Assembly: GCF_900128455.1 (NCBI RefSeq)
Contig: NZ_LT635783.1
Span: 3,718,359-3,782,358, forward strand
Length of the DNA stretch: 64,000 nucleotides
DNA from: Bacteroides mediterraneensis
Lineage (GTDB): Bacteria; Bacteroidota; Bacteroidia; Bacteroidales; Bacteroidaceae
Direction: 5' to 3'
Shown piece after piece: positions 10,657 to 18,250 of this stretch (its first letter is position 1; each line of letters starts with the position of its first letter). The translations under genes were made by a program, and so were the position numbers. The notes under the pieces were generated by a model, which worked only from the letters and a program-made list of their open reading frames with translations, had not been told where the DNA came from and did not search any database.

Positions 10657-13335
10657 ATGAAAATTACTTTTCGCATACAATACCGCACGGTCTGGGGAGA
10701 AAGCCTTTGCATCTTCCTCAATCAGCAACAGATACAACATACCGTGGAAATGACCACACGTAACGGAGAGGAATGGACGGGTGAAGCGAACTTCGACTTT
10801 CTTTCCTCTGAGCCCATCACCTACCGCTATGCCGTCAGCCTGCACGGGAAGGTGGTGCGGAAAGAGTTCGGAGCCATCCCCCACTCTTTTTACCCGGGCA
10901 ACGTGCAACAACAGCATTATCTCATTGAAGACTGCTGGAGAGACCTGCCACAGAACGCTTATCTCTATACCTCGGCTTTCAACCACACATATACGCTGGA
11001 ACAACCGTCCAAACTGTCCGACAATGCCGGGCGCTGCATCACTTTCCGGGCGCTCTGCCCGGGACTGCGGAACCGGAAACAACAACTGGGAGTCATCGGA
11101 AGCTGTGCCGCTCTGGGTAACTGGGAATATTGCCGCCCGCTGCGGATGAAGGAAGTGCAGCCCAATGTATGGCACCTGACGCTGGATGCGTCCACCCTGC
11201 AGTTCCCTTTTGAATACAAGTTCGTGGCACTGCAAGAAGAAACAGGAGCCGTAGAACGATGGGAAACACGTCCCAACCGCACCTTCCCTCTCCAGCCGTT
11301 GCAGCGCGGAGAGACTTATCTGCCCATGGAGACGGAAGTATTCTTTGACGACACTCCCCACCGGATTGCCGGCTGCGCCATCCCCGTATTCTCCCTCCGC
11401 TCGGAAGGAAGCTGCGGCATGGGTGACTTCGGCGACCTGAAGATGCTGATGGACTGGGCGTACGAGACCAAGCAGAAAGTCATCCAGATTCTTCCCATCA
11501 ACGATACCACGCTGACGGGAAAGTGGACAGATTCTTATCCCTACAACAGCATCTCCATCTATGCGTTCCACCCGATGTACATTGACCTTCGCCAGCTCCC
11601 GCCGCTTCACAACAAGAAAGCGGCCGAAGCCTTCGAAAAGGAACGGCTCAAAGTAAATTCTTTCTCCATGATGGATTATGAACAGTCCACCCAACTGAAG
11701 CTGGACTACCTGCACCAGATATACAAACAGGAAGGAAAGAAGACACTCGCCTCGGAAGATTTCCTGGACTTCTTCCGCCACAATGAAGAATGGCTGCGTC
11801 CGTACGCCGCCTTCTGTTACCTGCGCGACTTGTACGGCACCCCCGACTTCAACCAGTGGCCGACCTACCGCACCTATCAGGCAGACGAAATAGCGCAACT
11901 GTGTACCTCCGGACACAAAGCTTATCCGCAGATAGCTTTCTATTACTACCTGCAATACCTGCTTCACGTTCAACTGCTGGCAGTGAGCACCTACGCGCGC
12001 CAGAAAGGCATCCTGCTGAAAGGGGACATCCCCATCGGCATCAGCCGCACCAGCGTGGAAGCATGGGTAGAACCTCATTATTTCCACCTCAACGGACAGG
12101 CCGGCGCTCCCCCCGACGATTTCTCGGTCAACGGACAGAACTGGGGATTCCCCACCTACAACTGGGAGGTCATGGAAAAGGACAACTACCGCTGGTGGCG
12201 CCGCCGCTTCTCCAAGATGGCCGAGTATTTCACGGCCTACCGCATCGACCACATTCTGGGCTTCTTCCGCATTTGGGAGATTCCCGACCATTCCGTACAC
12301 GGACTGCTCGGCCAGTTCTCGCCGTCTCTTCCGCTCAGCGTGGACGAAATCAAGAGTTTCGGCCTCAATTTCCAGCCCGACCTCATGACCCATCCGTTCA
12401 TCGACGATAGCGTATTGGAGAAACTCTTCGGCGCACAAAGCGACATGGTGCGGAACACCTTCCTGGAACCTGTGGCAGAAGGGCGCTATGCCATGCGTCC
12501 GGAATTTGACACCCAACGAAAAGTGGAAGCCTGGTTCGGCGACAAGCACGACGAAGAAAGTCTGAAGCTGAAGGAAGGTCTCTACACCCTCATCAGTGAC
12601 GTGCTCTTCCTCCCCGATCACCACGACCCGGAGAAATACCATCCGCGCATTGCCGTGCAGCATGACTTCGTGTTCCAGCAGCTGAGTTCCAAGGAACAGG
12701 AGGCCTTCAATCACCTGTACAACCACTACTATTATCAACGGCACAACGAGTTCTGGTATCAGGAAGCGATGAAGAAATTACCGGTTCTCACGCAGTCCAC
12801 TCCGATGCTGGTCTGCGGTGAAGACCTCGGCATGGTGCCCGAATGTGTGCCTTGGGTCATGAAACAGCTGCAGATTCTGTCGCTCGAAATACAGCGCATG
12901 CCCAAAAAGATGAACGAGGAATTCGGACACACGGAAAACTATCCCTTCCTGTCGGTATGCACCATCGGCACCCACGACATGTCTACCCTGCGTGGCTGGT
13001 GGGAAGAAGACCCGGCGCGCACCGAACGCTTCTATCACAACGAAATGCATCACATGGGAGCCATTCCGTCACCTGCTCCCGGATGGCTTTGCAAAGACAT
13101 CGTATTCAATCACCTGAAAAGTCCGTCCCTGCTTTGCATACTGGCCTGGCAGGATTGGATGAGCATTGACGAACGCCTGCGCAATCCGGAGGTAGAAGCC
13201 GAACGTATCAACATTCCGGCCCATCCACGGCATTACTGGCGCTGGCGTATGCATCTCACTCTGGAGGAACTGCTCAAAGAAAAGGAACTCAACCAGACCA
13301 TCCGCGAACTGATTGAAGACAGCGACAGAGAATAA
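10657..13335 (+). CDS. malQ: 4-alpha-glucanotransferase (GH77) with N-terminal starch-binding domains
   Basis: MalQ transfers alpha-1,4-glucan segments between maltooligosaccharides in the cytoplasm and so handles imported starch fragments. At 892 residues it is far longer than E. coli MalQ (about 690). Two CBM20-like domains precede the catalytic part, at about residues 1-100 and 125-240 (GSCAALGNWEYCRPL is the typical second-domain start). The GH77 barrel carries GDIPIGISRTSVEAW, the nucleophile region AYRIDHILGFFRIWEIP, the acid/base region CGEDLGMVPECV and TIGTHDMSTLRGWW. Tandem CBM20 plus GH77 is the arrangement of plant DPE2. It has its own promoter and terminator. Confidence 0.95.
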   Translation: MKITFRIQYRTVWGESLCIFLNQQQIQHTVEMTTRNGEEWTGEANFDFLSSEPITYRYAVSLHGKVVRKEFGAIPHSFYPGNVQQQHYLIEDCWRDLPQNAYLYTSAFNHTYTLEQPSKLSDNAGRCITFRALCPGLRNRKQQLGVIGSCAALGNWEYCRPLRMKEVQPNVWHLTLDASTLQFPFEYKFVALQEETGAVERWETRPNRTFPLQPLQRGETYLPMETEVFFDDTPHRIAGCAIPVFSLRSEGSCGMGDFGDLKMLMDWAYETKQKVIQILPINDTTLTGKWTDSYPYNSISIYAFHPMYIDLRQLPPLHNKKAAEAFEKERLKVNSFSMMDYEQSTQLKLDYLHQIYKQEGKKTLASEDFLDFFRHNEEWLRPYAAFCYLRDLYGTPDFNQWPTYRTYQADEIAQLCTSGHKAYPQIAFYYYLQYLLHVQLLAVSTYARQKGILLKGDIPIGISRTSVEAWVEPHYFHLNGQAGAPPDDFSVNGQNWGFPTYNWEVMEKDNYRWWRRRFSKMAEYFTAYRIDHILGFFRIWEIPDHSVHGLLGQFSPSLPLSVDEIKSFGLNFQPDLMTHPFIDDSVLEKLFGAQSDMVRNTFLEPVAEGRYAMRPEFDTQRKVEAWFGDKHDEESLKLKEGLYTLISDVLFLPDHHDPEKYHPRIAVQHDFVFQQLSSKEQEAFNHLYNHYYYQRHNEFWYQEAMKKLPVLTQSTPMLVCGEDLGMVPECVPWVMKQLQILSLEIQRMPKKMNEEFGHTENYPFLSVCTIGTHDMSTLRGWWEEDPARTERFYHNEMHHMGAIPSPAPGWLCKDIVFNHLKSPSLLCILAWQDWMSIDERLRNPEVEAERINIPAHPRHYWRWRMHLTLEELLKEKELNQTIRELIEDSDRE

Positions 13336-13349
13336 CAGTCCTATCTATA

Positions 13350-13400
13350 AACGAAGTGTCCCCGAAGCCTTTATGCAGACTTCGGGGACACTTCGTTTTT
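13350..13400 (+). terminator. Strong terminator after malQ
   Basis: An 18-bp perfect stem (13350-13367 with 13380-13397) and a 12-base loop are followed by T residues. It separates convergent malQ and the thioredoxin gene. Confidence 0.9.
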
Positions 13401-13414
13401 CCCACACCAGAAAT

Positions 13415-13894
13415 TTATTTCTTGTTTCCCAACAGGAACTCATCGATGGCCTTCTTCAAGGCATCCTTCGGCATGGCACCCTGAGACACCTGCGGCGTGC
13501 CTTCTGCCGGAATAAACAGCAAGGTCGGAATGCTGCGGATACCGAAAGCGGCGGAAAGTTCCGGCTCCTTGTCTGTATCGATCTTATACACCACAATCTT
13601 GCCTTTGTATTCTCCTGCCAGTTCCTCCAGTATCGGAGCCACCATCTTACAAGGGCCGCACCAAGTGGCATAGAAATCCACGATAGCCGGCAGCTTGCCT
13701 TCGTATTTCCATTCCTTAGGATTTTTCTCGTAATTATACACCTTGGTCAGAAACTCGGCTTTAGTCAGGTGAGTCACGTTGCTCTGTTCCGCTGTACTCT
13801 CCTGTGCCTTTGACTGAGGGTCTTTTGCGGCGTTACTTCCACAAGCCGGAGTAAGCAAGGCCGCTGTCAAGAGCATCAACAATATTCTTTTCAT
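13415..13894 (-). CDS. Thioredoxin-like lipoprotein
   Basis: A 159-residue extracytoplasmic thioredoxin. The N-terminus is a lipoprotein signal with a lipobox ending LTPAC at about residue 18, so the mature protein is membrane-anchored in the periplasm. The thioredoxin fold begins about residue 55 and has the active site WCGPCKM and the cis-proline segment IRSIPTLLFI. It probably reduces or exchanges disulfides of envelope proteins. Its promoter lies directly upstream on the minus strand, and it is the last chromosomal gene before Island 1. Confidence 0.93.
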   Translation of the reverse strand: MKRILLMLLTAALLTPACGSNAAKDPQSKAQESTAEQSNVTHLTKAEFLTKVYNYEKNPKEWKYEGKLPAIVDFYATWCGPCKMVAPILEELAGEYKGKIVVYKIDTDKEPELSAAFGIRSIPTLLFIPAEGTPQVSQGAMPKDALKKAIDEFLLGNKK

Positions 13895-13943
13895 AAATCA
13901 CACTAATAATGAGGGTTATTGATTACATACTATTCTCCGTGTG

Positions 13944-13974
13944 CAAAAATAGCATCTTCTGTAATAAGAACAAA
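13944..13974 (-). promoter_or_regulatory. Promoter for the thioredoxin gene
   Basis: On the minus strand TTTG (complement of 13971-13974) and TATTTTTG (complement of 13944-13951) are 19 bases apart, an exact Bacteroidetes consensus, about 50 bases before the ATG. Confidence 0.78.
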
Positions 13975-14023
13975 TTTTGAATGAAACAAATTAGGAAGGG
14001 TAGTCATTTATAACGTTTGTTGA

Positions 14024-14079
14024 GACAAAAAATCCAGACAATATCCGACTTTCCACATGTCTTTGATATTGTCTGGATT
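14024..14079 (-). terminator. Ancestral terminator of the DUF2795-like gene, now separated from it
   Basis: A perfect 15-bp stem (14031-14045 with 14065-14079) and 19-base loop are followed on the minus strand by TTTTTT. It faces the left end of Island 1, 30 bases outside the core repeat, where the target gene's 3' end would have been before insertion. Confidence 0.85.
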
Positions 14080-14109
14080 TACAGAAAGTTCTTTCTGGCT
14101 ATCTTTTGT

Positions 14110-14132
14110 TTAATATTCTTCCTCGTTGAAGA
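14110..14132. mobile_element. Left attachment core of Island 1
   Basis: The 23 bases here equal 36398-36420 except for one base (T versus C at the tenth position). Read on the minus strand both copies encode FNEEEY and a stop codon, the end of the DUF2795-like protein. Confidence 0.88.
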
Positions 14133-14180
14133 GTTGTGTCTCATTTGATTATCAATCAATTATATTTCAAAGAATGATTT

Positions 14181-14212
14181 TTAGCCAAACAAACCACGCC
14201 ATCTGAGGCTAT
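14181..14212. repeat. Left internal direct repeat of Island 1, probable integrase arm site
   Basis: This 32-base segment begins TTAGCCAAACAAACCACG and matches 36291-36322 at 27 of 32 positions, in the same orientation. A further GACAAACAAAT lies at 14237-14247. Otherwise 14133-14350 holds no gene I can support. Confidence 0.7.
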
Positions 14213-14350
14213 CAATGGCAAAGATATGTGTTTTTTGACAAACAAATGAAAACAAGCACAACTTTTTGCTATACACAAGGAAAAATCATTGCCCATGTTT
14301 TTTCTTTCCCTTATTTAATAGTAGTTTGTTCGTTCCAACGAACGAAATTA

Positions 14351-16735
14351 TCAGCTAAGACTTCTAATCATATTTTCAACATGATTCATGCGAAATACAT
14401 AGTCATACCTTTCTGATAAAGGTTCAAGCTCTTTTGTCAGAGTTTCAAACGAAGGTTTACCGAATAGCACAGCCAGGCTATCTACTGCTTTTTGCAAGCG
14501 TTTACCCAATATGCGTATAGTTTCAATGTGAGAAAGTCTATTAAATAAGGTCCCATATAATATTGCATATTTCATAGAACGAGACGAAACTTTATTGAAA
14601 TTCTCATCTCTTTGTGCTGGAAGTTTCATTGTATTGCAAAACTTTACAAATTTTTCCAATGAGTCAAGACCAACGTTACTTATGCTCCTTTCCAAACTAT
14701 CATAAAACTGTTTCTGAGAAAAGTTTCTTGATGAATAGGGTATTTGGTCAAATTTATAACGAAATTTATTAAGATAACATATCTCCATTGCAGCAAACAT
14801 AGACAGAGAAAAGAAGTTTAAGTCATCTCTAGTTATAACGCCATCACCTGTAGCTTTTACCTGCTCGTATCGCTTACTTATCATCTTCTGATATTTCATT
14901 AACAAAGATGTTGATAATTCACCATAACCTTTTAACAGTTGCTTGCTGAGGAAGATATCCTCCTGTTCTTCTATTTCTCTATTATTGCTTGTTTCTGCCG
15001 AGCCTTCTTCCTCTTCATCAATGATCGCATCATCTATCGAACGAATCTTTTTTCTAATACTCTCCTCAATACATTCAATCAGTCTTGATGTACGATCTAT
15101 TTGGAAAATCCTGCTACTCTTTGCATCGTCATTGTCATATTCCGAATTGTATTTTATTTCGGGCAAAGATAAATCAGATTGCCTTTTATCTTCTGATGAA
15201 ACTTTAATCTTTGGAGAAACTTTTTCACCAGCATCATTAACTAAGTCCCACATTACATCAGATAGCATATCAGCAACCTCCATACCATCATATCCTTCAT
15301 TCTCAATACGAGAAATGAATCTATTAAGATTACGACTCATTTTCGACGGATTTGTTGTGGCTAAGAACTCAGTCCAATTGACGAACAGCTTATTAGATAT
15401 AGATTTCTTGTCTTTATCCACTAAATAACATGTATATTGAGTTTTTGCTAACTTTATATCAGTACTATATCTATTGCCTTTATCATGTTTAAGTTCACTT
15501 ACAAGAGTCTCAATTCCATTGTCGATAGACAGTAGTACTCCATCAGGAATCTCCTCATTGCTATAGACATTTAATTTACCTGATTCGTAATAAGCGGATA
15601 ATAGTCTTAATCGTCTTCCAGTTTCAGAAGGAGCTTCATTAGAATGTTTGGATCTATTAGTTGGCACATCTATTCTTTTCTTGGTTTTCAGACCAAGTGT
15701 AGATAGAAAATCTTGCTTTGTCGAATGATACAAGACTCCAAACTCTTCATTTATGCCTCTGTGAGTTATTGTTCCAAGTCCGGCTAATGTTGCATTTGCA
15801 CTGCCAACCATACAATATTCAGCATCATTAGTCTTAAAGTGCAAAACCTTTGCATGCAATTGACGTTCATATGTTTTAAAAGCTATTTCACCCCTTTTTG
15901 TTTCGCTGAAATCATAAAAATGAATACTACTATTTGGAAGCATTCCGCTTGGTGGCAAAGCACAATCTTGGTGAATCAAAACATTCACCGTTGAGTTCGG
16001 ACAAAGTTGGGATAATGTAATCAATGATTCTCCACATTCATCAAAATATGGACTGAGAAGTGTTATAGTCTGCACCTCATTTAATGGCACTAAATTTGAA
16101 ATTTGTTGTAAAATCCCAGACTGAGAATCATTATACAGTAAAGCAGCATTTAACCCTTCTTGTACCTTGCACATACTATGAGGCACAATATTGAAAGAGG
16201 AATCTAAAAATGTACAATTTTCAGGAATCTCACGAAGAATTCTATTATGATCATAGTCGTTACATTGCTTTGTAAATCGGCAGAGATACTGCCAACATTC
16301 TTCAATGAGAGGACGATGCGTCGTATCAGTCTCATCTATCATAAAACCTGTAAATGCCTCATGATTTTTTCCATGTCCTGTAACTGTTAGATTACCAGTA
16401 CCAAACACAACCAATACAGCGTCATCTCCTACAAAGAAATTAATCTTAGGATGAAAAGCTCCGACAGCACTTATAGATGTAATGGAGTACTCCTTACCAA
16501 TATGTCTCATATAAATAGGAGATACATATTCCATAGATTTATCCATTTGATTGGTATCGGCAAACACATTTATGCTACATACTTGCTTACGATGAAGCAT
16601 GTTCAATAATTGATTATCGAAATGTATCAAATCTATGGCATAAGTAGTCAATACAGCTGAATGATATTTGCCATTTTTGCCGCCGCTAGGAATATCCAAT
16701 AATATTGCATGCTCATTCTTTTCCATAATTCTCAA
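14351..16735 (-). CDS. Phospholipase-D-like (HKD) protein at the end of the hsd operon
   Basis: A 794-residue protein without signal peptide. Its N-terminal 350 residues carry two degenerate HKD-type motifs: FHPKINFFVGDD with GTGNLT near residues 95-115, and LHAKVLHFKTND with GSANATLAG near residues 290-315. This two-motif pattern is that of PLD-superfamily nucleases and phosphodiesterases. The remaining 440 residues are charged and helical and match nothing I recognise. The start overlaps the end of the upstream gene by 23 bases, implying coupled translation; an ATG nine bases inside is an alternative. A DNA-directed defence role is inference from operon context. Confidence 0.82.
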   Translation of the reverse strand: MRIMEKNEHAILLDIPSGGKNGKYHSAVLTTYAIDLIHFDNQLLNMLHRKQVCSINVFADTNQMDKSMEYVSPIYMRHIGKEYSITSISAVGAFHPKINFFVGDDAVLVVFGTGNLTVTGHGKNHEAFTGFMIDETDTTHRPLIEECWQYLCRFTKQCNDYDHNRILREIPENCTFLDSSFNIVPHSMCKVQEGLNAALLYNDSQSGILQQISNLVPLNEVQTITLLSPYFDECGESLITLSQLCPNSTVNVLIHQDCALPPSGMLPNSSIHFYDFSETKRGEIAFKTYERQLHAKVLHFKTNDAEYCMVGSANATLAGLGTITHRGINEEFGVLYHSTKQDFLSTLGLKTKKRIDVPTNRSKHSNEAPSETGRRLRLLSAYYESGKLNVYSNEEIPDGVLLSIDNGIETLVSELKHDKGNRYSTDIKLAKTQYTCYLVDKDKKSISNKLFVNWTEFLATTNPSKMSRNLNRFISRIENEGYDGMEVADMLSDVMWDLVNDAGEKVSPKIKVSSEDKRQSDLSLPEIKYNSEYDNDDAKSSRIFQIDRTSRLIECIEESIRKKIRSIDDAIIDEEEEGSAETSNNREIEEQEDIFLSKQLLKGYGELSTSLLMKYQKMISKRYEQVKATGDGVITRDDLNFFSLSMFAAMEICYLNKFRYKFDQIPYSSRNFSQKQFYDSLERSISNVGLDSLEKFVKFCNTMKLPAQRDENFNKVSSRSMKYAILYGTLFNRLSHIETIRILGKRLQKAVDSLAVLFGKPSFETLTKELEPLSERYDYVFRMNHVENMIRSLS

Positions 16736-18227
16736 TGAATTGTGATGCTATCTCAGTTAGTGTATTATCTTCATCAAGATAACCCATGTCTTGTAAAAAA
16801 TTAAATAGAGAATCAATACGTGGCGATGTTTCAACTGGATACCGCTGCTCTATTAAAACAATCCGTCCATCCTCAAGAATAAACTTTCTTAGGTCTGAAT
16901 TATTCTTTCCCATTTTAGCAATGGCGACCACAGTATGCTCCTGCATTATTTGCACTATCAGAGATTCTATAAAACCGGATATAGAGAATGACAGATAACG
17001 CTCCACATAAGATCTTAACCCTTCACTGAGTATACCTCGCTGACGTTTCAAGTCATTTTCCCCTTCAAACTCCTCTATATCTTTTGTGTTATTCTCAAAT
17101 TCAGTATAAAGTCTCAACATGAGTCTTATTGCATGTGCTGCTGCAGAAATATAATCTTGTTTACTGACGTAATCCCTTAATTCATCATAGATTATATTTA
17201 TATTATCACTCACATTTTTCCTCCATTCGTCAAGAGAGTTATAATTCATCTCTTTCTCTATAACCGACAATAAAGATTGTTTAATATCTTGAGAAAGTAG
17301 TGCTATTGGAGGATTGTGTAATTCATGAGTTTTGTAGAGTATTAAACAAAAGAGCAAGTCAATACTATAATGCAAACCTTCACATAAATAATAGAAATAC
17401 CACCCAAATGCGGCCTGTAAATTACCGTCTTCAGTTATATGCAAAAAACGATTCTTTACGAACTCCTGAATCTCTACACCATTTGAAATATCATTTAGGA
17501 GCAAATAGATTGTTTCTCTTCGCAAGGAAGAGTCCTCGTCACTTTTCGTAAGCAAATTATTTAAGAACAGCCATTCCTCAGAGCCTACAATTATGCGATG
17601 TATTGCTAAAGATTGTAAGTCTTCTATTGCTTCTTCTTTAAGACTTCCATCCAGAATACATTTAAGAAATAATTTCCGGATGTTTTCATCAATACTATTT
17701 CTGACAGCATCAGCTAACTCTTTTCCTTTGTTACGAAGATAAAATCTGCCTTCTTCAATTTTTACAAGTTCATAATAAATAAGAGAACCAAGATAGTACT
17801 GGCCAAAAGCTCCACTCTTGAATGTCCAGTACTTATCTTTAGATTCATAATCAGCACCATCTGCAATATCATAAATACCATCCTCTATTTGCTTATATCT
17901 ACCTTGTGAAACAAACAAAGCTCCAACCACAGAACCAACATTCTGTTCCTTCATAATTAGTGCCATTGCCAACTCTGCACGACGTATAAAATTATATTGA
18001 TGCAGAGATATTTGACCAGCAACTTCAAGTTTGTCATATTCACTAAGTAGCCAACAATAAAGGCTGTAATAGCGGATGTGACGGGTTAGATTGGTGAGCC
18101 CAGGTAACAATTTGCTATAGGTTGCAATTGAACTATTCTGGATTCCCAATGGGTCACGCCCACCTTTGAAGCCATCGTTCGATGCCCAAAATACATTTGT
18201 GATTTCAGATTGCTTATATTGTGCCAT
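16713..18227 (-). CDS. Unrecognised protein paired with the PLD-like protein
   Basis: About 504 residues from the ATG at 18227 (MAQYKQSE). The frame is open to a GTG at 18251, which would overlap the hsdR stop, but the ATG start 23 bases after hsdR is more natural. No signal peptide and no clear membrane segment. The N-terminus has FWASNDGFKGGRDPLGIQNS and SLYCWLLSEYDKL; the rest is mostly helical and rich in acidic residues. I recognise no domain. Tight spacing between hsdR and the PLD gene suggests it works with one of them, for example as a sensor or regulator of the PLD protein; this is inference. Confidence 0.8.
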   Translation of the reverse strand: MAQYKQSEITNVFWASNDGFKGGRDPLGIQNSSIATYSKLLPGLTNLTRHIRYYSLYCWLLSEYDKLEVAGQISLHQYNFIRRAELAMALIMKEQNVGSVVGALFVSQGRYKQIEDGIYDIADGADYESKDKYWTFKSGAFGQYYLGSLIYYELVKIEEGRFYLRNKGKELADAVRNSIDENIRKLFLKCILDGSLKEEAIEDLQSLAIHRIIVGSEEWLFLNNLLTKSDEDSSLRRETIYLLLNDISNGVEIQEFVKNRFLHITEDGNLQAAFGWYFYYLCEGLHYSIDLLFCLILYKTHELHNPPIALLSQDIKQSLLSVIEKEMNYNSLDEWRKNVSDNINIIYDELRDYVSKQDYISAAAHAIRLMLRLYTEFENNTKDIEEFEGENDLKRQRGILSEGLRSYVERYLSFSISGFIESLIVQIMQEHTVVAIAKMGKNNSDLRKFILEDGRIVLIEQRYPVETSPRIDSLFNFLQDMGYLDEDNTLTEIASQFIENYGKE

Positions 18228-18250
18228 TGTACAACAGATTGAACAAAACA

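Noticed and set aside
10588-12744. Long open frame of 718 codons on the minus strand opposite malQ
   Set aside because: It lies wholly opposite the malQ gene, has no family resemblance and reflects the codon bias of the GH77 gene.
14228-14416. 62-codon frame at the left end of Island 1
   Set aside because: Overlaps the end of the PLD-like gene and has no sign of being real.
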